Shown here: positions 58,467 to 64,000 of the stretch, in pieces
Layout of the letters: every line of letters begins with the position of its first letter
Position numbering within the stretch: the first letter of the stretch is position 1
Source of the DNA: an uncultured Lachnospiraceae bacterium
GTDB lineage: Bacteria; Bacillota; Clostridia; Lachnospirales; Lachnospiraceae
Direction: 5' to 3'
Assembly: GCA_910578345.1 (NCBI GenBank)
Contig: CAJTRA010000006.1
Span: 1 to 64,000, forward strand
DNA: 64,000 nt
The notes under the pieces: model-generated
Databases searched by the model: none
The model's input: only the letters and a program-made list of their open reading frames with translations
What the model was told of the DNA's origin: nothing
Program-made: the position numbers and the translations under genes

Positions 58467-59549
58467 ATGGGTAAGAGGATTGTACTTACCGGCGGTGGAA
58501 CTGCCGGACACGTGACCCCTAATATGGCATTGATCCCTAAGCTGAGGGAGCTTGGATATGAGATTAGCTATATGGGTTCTTATGATGGTATCGAGAAGAA
58601 ATTAATGGAAGATTTTAACCTTCCTTATTATGGCATTGCAACCGGGAAATTCAGAAGATATTTCGATCCTAAGAATTTCTCTGATCCTTTCCGCGTGATC
58701 AAAGGGGTGCGCGAGGCGCGCAGATATTTGAAGGAGATAGGGCCGGATGTTGTCTTTTCCAAGGGGGGATTTGTCAGTGTTCCTGTAGTGCGTGCGGCGG
58801 GTTCGCTAGGAATTCCCTGTGTTATACACGAGTCAGATATGACGCCTGGACTGGCGAATAAGCTCTGCATTCCGGTGGCGAAGAGAGTGTGCTGTAATTT
58901 TCCGGAGACTTTGCAGCAGCTTCCTCCCAACAAAGCTGTGCTGACAGGTTCTCCGATCAGGCAGGAACTTGCTGCGGGGAACAAGGAAGCAGCCTATAAA
59001 CTGTGCGGTTTCGACAATTCGAAGCCGGTTATTATGGTGGTGGGCGGCAGCCAGGGGTCAGCGGCGATCAATCAGGCAGTCCGGGACGTGCTTCCAGAGC
59101 TTTTGAAAGATTTTCAGGTCGTGCATCTGTGTGGTAAGGAAAAGATGGATAACCTTCTTCTCACAACGCCTGGCTATAAGCAGTTTGAGTATATCAAATC
59201 CGAGATGAAAGATCTTTTTGCGATGGCGGATCTCGTGATCTCGCGGGCGGGCGCAAACGCGATCAGCGAGCTGTTGTCCCTGAAGAAACCGAATATCCTG
59301 ATCCCGCTGCCATCCACGAGCAGCAGAGGGGACCAGCTTCTGAATGCAAGATCGTTTGAGTCACAGGGCTTCAGCATCGTGATTGACGAGGACGATCTGA
59401 CGAACAAGCTGCTGCTGGAGAAAGTGCAGGAATTGTATTTTAACAGGAAAACTTACATCGATGCGATGCGCAAGAGCAGCCAGAGGGATGCGATCGGGGC
59501 GATCATCGGGCTGATCGAAGATGTGGTGAGCGAGAAGGAAAATTCTTGA
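58467..59549 (+). CDS. murG: UDP-GlcNAc:undecaprenyl-PP-MurNAc-pentapeptide GlcNAc transferase
   Basis: A 360-residue GT28 enzyme that makes lipid II on the inner face of the membrane. It begins VLTGGGTAGHVTPN (glycine loop 1) and has the donor-site SRAGANAISELL and GGSQGSAAIN loops. The length is normal. It starts behind AGGAGG. No other mur genes are near, so this murG lies outside the usual dcw cluster. It is more similar to the Firmicute MurG-like enzymes of the KGGFVSVP type, and a secondary MurG-like copy cannot be ruled out. Confidence 0.92.
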   Translation: MGKRIVLTGGGTAGHVTPNMALIPKLRELGYEISYMGSYDGIEKKLMEDFNLPYYGIATGKFRRYFDPKNFSDPFRVIKGVREARRYLKEIGPDVVFSKGGFVSVPVVRAAGSLGIPCVIHESDMTPGLANKLCIPVAKRVCCNFPETLQQLPPNKAVLTGSPIRQELAAGNKEAAYKLCGFDNSKPVIMVVGGSQGSAAINQAVRDVLPELLKDFQVVHLCGKEKMDNLLLTTPGYKQFEYIKSEMKDLFAMADLVISRAGANAISELLSLKKPNILIPLPSTSSRGDQLLNARSFESQGFSIVIDEDDLTNKLLLEKVQELYFNRKTYIDAMRKSSQRDAIGAIIGLIEDVVSEKENS

Positions 59550-59574
59550 AAAAGAATAATTGCGATGCTACACT
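59546..59574 (+). promoter_or_regulatory. pgi promoter
   Basis: TTGAAA (59546-59551), 17-bp spacer and TACACT (59569-59574). It overlaps the murG stop codon and precedes pgi by about 95 bp. Confidence 0.55.
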
Positions 59575-59666
59575 TATATTTGAGAAAAGAGAGTCGTGCT
59601 GCGCACCGTTTGAGCACATGATAACAAGATCAAGGCAGTTTTGCCTGCCGGAAAAGGAGAGAGACA

Positions 59667-61013
59667 ATGAGCAAAGTTACATTTGATTATTCCAAAGCGG
59701 CTTCCTTTATTGGAGAGAATGAAGTAGAGTCCATGAAGAAACTGGCATTGGATGCGAAGGAAGTACTGGTGAACAAGACAGGGGCAGGCAATGATTTCCT
59801 GGGCTGGATCGATCTGCCGGTCAATTATGACAAAGAAGAGTTTGCGAGGATCAAACAGGCGGCGGCTAAGATCCAGAGTGATTCAGAAGTGCTTGTTGTG
59901 ATCGGTATTGGCGGTTCCTATCTGGGAGCAAGGGCGGCGATCGAGTTTTTGCGTCACAGCTTTTATAATGTAGTGGATAAGTCGATCCGGAAGACACCGG
60001 AGATCTATTTCGTAGGGAATTCTATCAGCTCTACTTATATCAGGCATCTGATCGATGTGATCGGCGACAGAGATTTCTCGATCAATATGATCTCTAAATC
60101 CGGTACGACCACAGAGCCGGCGATCGCGTTCCGTGTGTTCAAAGAGATGGCAGAGAAGAAGTACGGCAAGGAAGGCGCTGCGAAGAGAATCTATGCGACG
60201 ACCGATAAGGCGAGAGGATCTCTTAAGAATCTTGCGAAGGAAGAGGGATATGAGAGTTTTGTCGTTCCGGATGATGTGGGCGGACGGTTCTCCGTGCTCA
60301 CAGCAGTCGGCCTGCTTCCGATCGCGGTGTCCGGCGCAGATATTGACAAGCTGATGGAGGGCGCTGCAGAGGGCAGGAAGATGGCGCTGGAGGCTCCCTT
60401 TGAAGAAAATGATGCTGTGAAATACGCGGCGCTTCGTAATATTCTGCTGCGCAAGGGGAAAGCGATCGAGATTCTGGCGAATTATGAACCCAGTGCACAT
60501 TATGTGTCTGAGTGGTGGAAGCAGCTGTACGGCGAGTCCGAGGGTAAAGATCAGAAGGGGATCTTCCCGGCGAGCGTTGATCTGACCACAGACCTGCATT
60601 CCATGGGACAGTTTATCCAGGATGGTTCCAGAACGATGTTTGAGACAGTTCTCAATATTGAGACAAGCAGAGAGGAGATCATCATTGGCGAGGAGCCGGT
60701 AGATCTGGATGGACTTAACTATCTGGTTGGCAAGAATGTAGACTTCGTCAATAAGAGCGCGATGAATGGAACGATTCTGGCGCACACAGATGGACAGGTT
60801 CCTAACTTCATGGTGAATGTGCCTGAGGTAAATGAGTTCTATCTCGGCGAACTGTTCTATTTCTTCGAGTTTGCCTGCGGCGTCAGCGGCTATCTGCTGG
60901 GTGTGAATCCGTTCAATCAGCCGGGCGTGGAGAGCTATAAGAAGAATATGTTTGCGCTTCTTGGCAAGCCGGGATATGAGGCGCAGAGAGAGGAATTGTT
61001 GAAGAGACTGTAG
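59667..61013 (+). CDS. pgi: Glucose-6-phosphate isomerase
   Basis: A 448-residue glycolytic enzyme converting glucose-6-P and fructose-6-P. Family motifs are GIGGSYLGARAAIEFL, SKSGTTTEPAIAFR, GRFSVLTAVGLLP and the C-terminal GVNPFNQPGVESYKKN. It is the short Firmicute PGI type of about 450 residues. AAAAGGAG precedes the start. It is monocistronic and ends at a strong hairpin (61071-61113). Nothing unusual is seen. Confidence 0.97.
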   Translation: MSKVTFDYSKAASFIGENEVESMKKLALDAKEVLVNKTGAGNDFLGWIDLPVNYDKEEFARIKQAAAKIQSDSEVLVVIGIGGSYLGARAAIEFLRHSFYNVVDKSIRKTPEIYFVGNSISSTYIRHLIDVIGDRDFSINMISKSGTTTEPAIAFRVFKEMAEKKYGKEGAAKRIYATTDKARGSLKNLAKEEGYESFVVPDDVGGRFSVLTAVGLLPIAVSGADIDKLMEGAAEGRKMALEAPFEENDAVKYAALRNILLRKGKAIEILANYEPSAHYVSEWWKQLYGESEGKDQKGIFPASVDLTTDLHSMGQFIQDGSRTMFETVLNIETSREEIIIGEEPVDLDGLNYLVGKNVDFVNKSAMNGTILAHTDGQVPNFMVNVPEVNEFYLGELFYFFEFACGVSGYLLGVNPFNQPGVESYKKNMFALLGKPGYEAQREELLKRL

Positions 61014-61070
61014 GCGGCAGAAAGTGCTGCGGTGACAGGAAACGGTCACAGAAGAAGATTGTATGGAAAG

Positions 61071-61116
61071 AAACGGCAGACAGTGGATGGATGAGATGCA
61101 CTGTCTGCCGTTTTCC
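61071..61116. terminator. Bidirectional terminator between pgi and mscL
   Basis: A perfect 15-bp stem (61071-61085 with 61099-61113) and 13-nt loop. T tracts lie on both sides, so it can end pgi (+) and mscL (-) transcripts. Confidence 0.85.
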
Positions 61117-61124
61117 TTATGTTT

Positions 61125-61559
61125 TCAGATTTTATCCGCTTCGTCCAGAAGAGAAGTACAATGCGGACACCGGGTAGCATGAATCGAAATTTGTGTTTTG
61201 CAGTAGGGACATTCCTTTTCGGTTGGTTCTTTGCTTTCTTCCTTTTCGTGTGAGCGCTGGAGCTTATTGATCTGACGGACCAGAAGGAAGATCACGAAGC
61301 TGACGACAAGGAAGTTGATCAACTGCGTCAGAAACGTACCATAATTGATCGTGGCGGCATTGTCTCCGCTTCCAAGGACGATCATAAGAGCGTCAAAGTT
61401 GATCTTACCGGTAAAGATACTGAGCAGCGGCATAAAAATATCGTTTACCAAAGAGCCGACGATACTGGTAAAAGCGCTTCCGACGATCATACCTACAGCC
61501 AGGTCGATCATATTTCCTTTCAATGCAAATTTTTTGAATTCTCCAAGGAATTTTTTCAT
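61125..61559 (-). CDS. mscL: Large-conductance mechanosensitive channel with C-terminal zinc ribbon
   Basis: A 144-residue channel. The N-terminal helix KKFLGEFKKFALKGNMIDLAVGMIVGSAF, second helix (LINFLVVSFVIFLLVRQINKL) and linker match MscL. The C-terminal helix is replaced by a zinc ribbon, C-P-Y-C and C-P-H-C, 14 residues apart, in about the last 30 residues. It opens under membrane tension to release solutes. The ATG at 61559 with AGAGGTGGG is preferred; a GTG at 61568 is possible. The gene is monocistronic. The zinc ribbon might sense metal or bind a partner. Confidence 0.94.
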   Translation of the reverse strand: MKKFLGEFKKFALKGNMIDLAVGMIVGSAFTSIVGSLVNDIFMPLLSIFTGKINFDALMIVLGSGDNAATINYGTFLTQLINFLVVSFVIFLLVRQINKLQRSHEKEESKEPTEKECPYCKTQISIHATRCPHCTSLLDEADKI

Positions 61560-61731
61560 TTTACCCACCTCTTTTGTGATTTTATTTTTCTTCCAGTCAG
61601 GGAATTTTCCACTTTTGTGTGCAGTGGAAGAAGCTTTTCCATTATCATAGCATATCTTGCTTCATATTGTAAGTAGGTTGAAATTCTTCATGTGATGTTC
61701 CAGGAAGTGCAGATTTTGTGGTTATGATTGT

Positions 61732-61760
61732 TGACATCGAGGTTAGATAATGCTAACCTT
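61732..61760 (+). promoter_or_regulatory. GH3 promoter with overlapping palindrome
   Basis: TTGACA (61732-61737), 17-bp spacer and TAACCT (61755-61760) as a weak -10. A palindrome, AGGTTAG (61741-61747), 6-bp spacer and CTAACCT (61754-61760), sits on the promoter, which suggests an operator. The spacer is too long for a DtxR-type iron box. Confidence 0.5.
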
Positions 61761-61834
61761 AATCATAAGGAAGACGGGATCCTAATCAACATAAGAAGCG
61801 TGAAAGAATAAAAGGCAAAGGAGCGTGAGAACAA

Positions 61835-64000
61835 ATGGATCGAAAATGGAACCAAACCAGACAGGATGACTATATTCTGATTGATAATGCAGACGGAGAG
61901 ACATTGGGACTTGCGGCGGACAGTAAAGTCAGGATCTTGACGGTGGACGGCTATGCTTTCAAGGACTTTCTGGGCAGCGGTGAGCTGGTGCCCTACGAAG
62001 ACTGGCGTTTGCCTTATGAAGAGCGTGCCAGGGATCTGGCAGAAAGATTGTCCATGGAGGATATCGCAGGATTGATGCTGTACAGCGCGCACCAGCTGAT
62101 CCCGGCAAGGGGACCGAGGGCTGCAGTGTTCGGCGGGACCTATGGAGGCAAAAGCTTTGAGGAGAGCGGCGCCGATCCCTGGGAGTTGACAGACCAACAG
62201 AAGGAATTCATTGTAAAAGATAAAGTGCGTCACGTTCTGGTCATGAGACTGGAGAGCACAGAGACAGCGGTCCGCTGGAATAATAAGCTGCAGGCGCTGG
62301 CGGAGAATTCGGGTTTCGGCATTCCGGCGAATAACAGTTCCGATCCGCGTCATGGAGCAGGTTCAACGGCAGAGTATATGGGCGTGACCGGGGAGTCGAT
62401 CTCTAAGTGGGCCAATGGAATCGGTCTTTCCGCATCTTTTGACCCAGCGCTTGTGAGGGAATTTGGAGAGATTGCCTCCGCGGAATATCGCGCCCTGGGA
62501 ATCACGACCGCGCTTTCGCCACAGATTGATCTGGCCACAGAGCCGCGCTGGATGCGGTTTGCAGATACTTTCGGCGAGCATACGCAGATGACGATCGATA
62601 TGACGAAGGCTTACTGCGACGGGTTCCAGACGACAGAGAAGAGTAAGACTGGCTGGGGAAAAGACAGTGTGAACACGATGGTCAAGCATTTCCCAGGAGG
62701 CGGCACGTGTGAAGGCGGCAGGGATGCACACTATGGTTACGGAAAGTACGCAGTTTATCCGGGTGGAAATGACAAGGAGCATTTGCGGCCGTTTACAGAG
62801 GGCGCTTTTGCACTTGACGGCAGGACCGGAAAGGCCAGTGCGGTGATGCCCTATTATACGATCTCTTATGGATTGGACCAGAAATATGGTGAGAATGTAG
62901 GCAATTCGTACAGCAAATATCTGATTCAGGATCTGCTCCGGGAAGAATTGGGATATGAGGGAGTGGTCTGTACAGACTGGGGGATCACACATGATATCGG
63001 GGAAGCAGAAGAGACTTTTGCCGGAAAATGCTGGGGCGTTGAGCATCTGACGGAGGCGCAGCGGCACTGCAAGGCATTAGAGGCGGGCGTGGATCAGTTT
63101 GGGGGAAATAACAAGGTAGCGCCTGTGATGGAAGCATATCGGATGCTTTGTGAGAAGTATGGTACAGAAGCGGCGGACGCCCGGTTTCGGCGTTCGGCTT
63201 ACAGACTGCTATTGAATATTTTCCGGACAGGGTTGTTTGAGAATCCCTATCTGGATTTGGAGAAGTCCCTGCAGACAGTAGGATGTCCGGCATATACAAA
63301 GAAAGGATATGAATCTCAGTTAAAATCAGTGACGTTATTGAAGAATAGAGATAAGACACTGCCTTTAAAGGAAGGGATCAAAGTCTACATACCGGACAGA
63401 TTTATCAGATCCCATATGAGCTTTATGAGCACGCCCACGGGCGATCAGACGATAACTCCTGCAGGAAAACGGGCGGCGGCACAATATTTTACAGTAGTGG
63501 ACACGCCGGAAGAAGCAGATGCAGCAGTGTGTTTCATAGAATCTCCAATTTCTGCCGGCTATTCCCCCAAAGACCGGGAGGCAGGCGGAACCGGTTATGT
63601 GCCGGTTACACTGCAGTATCGGCCTTATCAGGCAGTGCATGCGAGACCGCATAGTCTGGCGGGCGGGGATCCTCTGGAAGAATTCACGGATCGCAGCTAT
63701 CACGGTAAGTGGAACAGGGCTGCCAATGAGGCGGATCTGGATCTGGTGGAGGAGATGAGAAAGCGGATGGGCAGCAAGCCTGTTATCACGGTAGTGGCGC
63801 TGAAGAACCCGACCGTTATGGCTGAACTGGAACCCTGTTCGGATGCACTCATTGTAGAGTACGGTGTCAGTCCACAGGCGGTCCTGGACGTGATCACAGG
63901 AAGATTTACCCCGGAAGGGCTGCTTCCGGTGCAGATGCCGGCCAATATGGAGACCGTGGAGAGGCAGAAGGAAGATGTGGCGTTTGATATGGAATGCTAT
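61835..64000 (+). CDS. GH3 family beta-glucosidase-type hydrolase (3' end outside window)
   Basis: The first 722 codons of a GH3 enzyme with no stop in the window. It has the N-terminal TIM-barrel signatures KHFPGGGTC and the nucleophile D381 in VVCTDWG. A second domain (from about residue 440) starts VTLLKNRDKTLPLK and ends near GVSPQAVLDVITG, where the acid/base region lies. No signal peptide is seen, so it is cytoplasmic. It could cleave beta-glucosides, beta-xylosides or related oligosaccharides. The start follows AAAGGAG (17 bp upstream). Confidence 0.93.
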   Translation, partial: MDRKWNQTRQDDYILIDNADGETLGLAADSKVRILTVDGYAFKDFLGSGELVPYEDWRLPYEERARDLAERLSMEDIAGLMLYSAHQLIPARGPRAAVFGGTYGGKSFEESGADPWELTDQQKEFIVKDKVRHVLVMRLESTETAVRWNNKLQALAENSGFGIPANNSSDPRHGAGSTAEYMGVTGESISKWANGIGLSASFDPALVREFGEIASAEYRALGITTALSPQIDLATEPRWMRFADTFGEHTQMTIDMTKAYCDGFQTTEKSKTGWGKDSVNTMVKHFPGGGTCEGGRDAHYGYGKYAVYPGGNDKEHLRPFTEGAFALDGRTGKASAVMPYYTISYGLDQKYGENVGNSYSKYLIQDLLREELGYEGVVCTDWGITHDIGEAEETFAGKCWGVEHLTEAQRHCKALEAGVDQFGGNNKVAPVMEAYRMLCEKYGTEAADARFRRSAYRLLLNIFRTGLFENPYLDLEKSLQTVGCPAYTKKGYESQLKSVTLLKNRDKTLPLKEGIKVYIPDRFIRSHMSFMSTPTGDQTITPAGKRAAAQYFTVVDTPEEADAAVCFIESPISAGYSPKDREAGGTGYVPVTLQYRPYQAVHARPHSLAGGDPLEEFTDRSYHGKWNRAANEADLDLVEEMRKRMGSKPVITVVALKNPTVMAELEPCSDALIVEYGVSPQAVLDVITGRFTPEGLLPVQMPANMETVERQKEDVAFDMECY

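Noticed and set aside
59883..61049. 388-codon open frame antisense to pgi
   Set aside because: It is the shadow of a real, highly conserved pgi gene, lacks a ribosome site and has no recognisable protein pattern.
61741..61760. DtxR-type iron box upstream of GH3
   Set aside because: The half sites match but the centre has 6 bp rather than the compact 19-bp palindrome, and no iron gene is nearby.
1..64000. CRISPR arrays, tRNA or rRNA genes, prophage or integrase modules
   Set aside because: No repeat-spacer pattern, no tRNA-like cloverleaf and no phage structural or integrase genes were seen on either strand.

Overview
The window looks like a stretch of chromosome from an anaerobic gut-type member of the Clostridia, most likely Lachnospiraceae. 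This is inferred from the gene set: a tryptophan operon under a T-box, a rubredoxin-fused flavin reductase, ABC sugar importers with dedicated glycosidases, a DUF4358/MBOAT acylation set, a TSCPD protein and a fused Amt-PII transporter. Base composition is moderate and ribosome binding sites are strong AGGAGG-type. I see no tRNA, rRNA, CRISPR array, complete insertion sequence or prophage.

Layout. 0-3.1 kb: a remnant of a PD-(D/E)XK protein, a cysteine-rich small protein, a flavin reductase-rubredoxin fusion and a MATE efflux pump. 3.3-6.8 kb: an attenuated leader and an ammonium transporter fused to a PII domain, then purF. 6.8-13.7 kb: a tryptophan T-box and trpEGDCFBA in tight array. 13.7-19.9 kb (minus strand): a type-B carboxylesterase, a B12-binding radical SAM protein and a DUF4173-like membrane protein with a DUF2975/HTH pair. 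Two copies of a palindromic repeat flank this block. 20-25.5 kb (minus): CotH-like kinase, exonuclease III and an SGNH/MBOAT acylation pair, with a DUF4358-like lipoprotein divergently transcribed. 26.4-32.3 kb: a HAD phosphatase and, on the minus strand, a two-component system with an ABC transporter resembling peptide-antibiotic sensing and detoxification modules.

32.4-41 kb: an AraC regulator divergent from an ABC importer with a GH36 alpha-galactosidase, then a class II aldolase-like protein and a small membrane protein. 41-48.3 kb: a second ABC importer with a GH2 glycosidase, a membrane acyltransferase and an ArsR-type regulator with a large sensor-like domain. Two palindromic operators sit at the promoter of this operon. 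48.3-57.2 kb: an unusual surface-glycan locus. It contains a possible structured leader RNA, a tandem double nucleotidyltransferase, a GT-C membrane glycosyltransferase fused to a uridine-kinase-like domain, a HAD phosphatase, a GT2 glycosyltransferase, a Fic protein, a GDPD-like phosphodiesterase and a second GT-C protein. 57.2-64 kb: a membrane protein of unknown function, a TSCPD protein, murG, pgi, mscL with a zinc ribbon, and the start of a GH3 glycosidase that runs off the window.

The most novel part is the 48.3-57.2 kb glycan locus. Its enzymes suggest a nucleotide-activated headgroup and polyprenyl-phosphate-sugar route to a decorated surface polymer, and the membrane-GT/kinase fusion is the most unusual protein in the window. 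The fused Amt-PII protein behind a transcription attenuator, and the paired operators in front of the second sugar operon, are the best regulatory leads.
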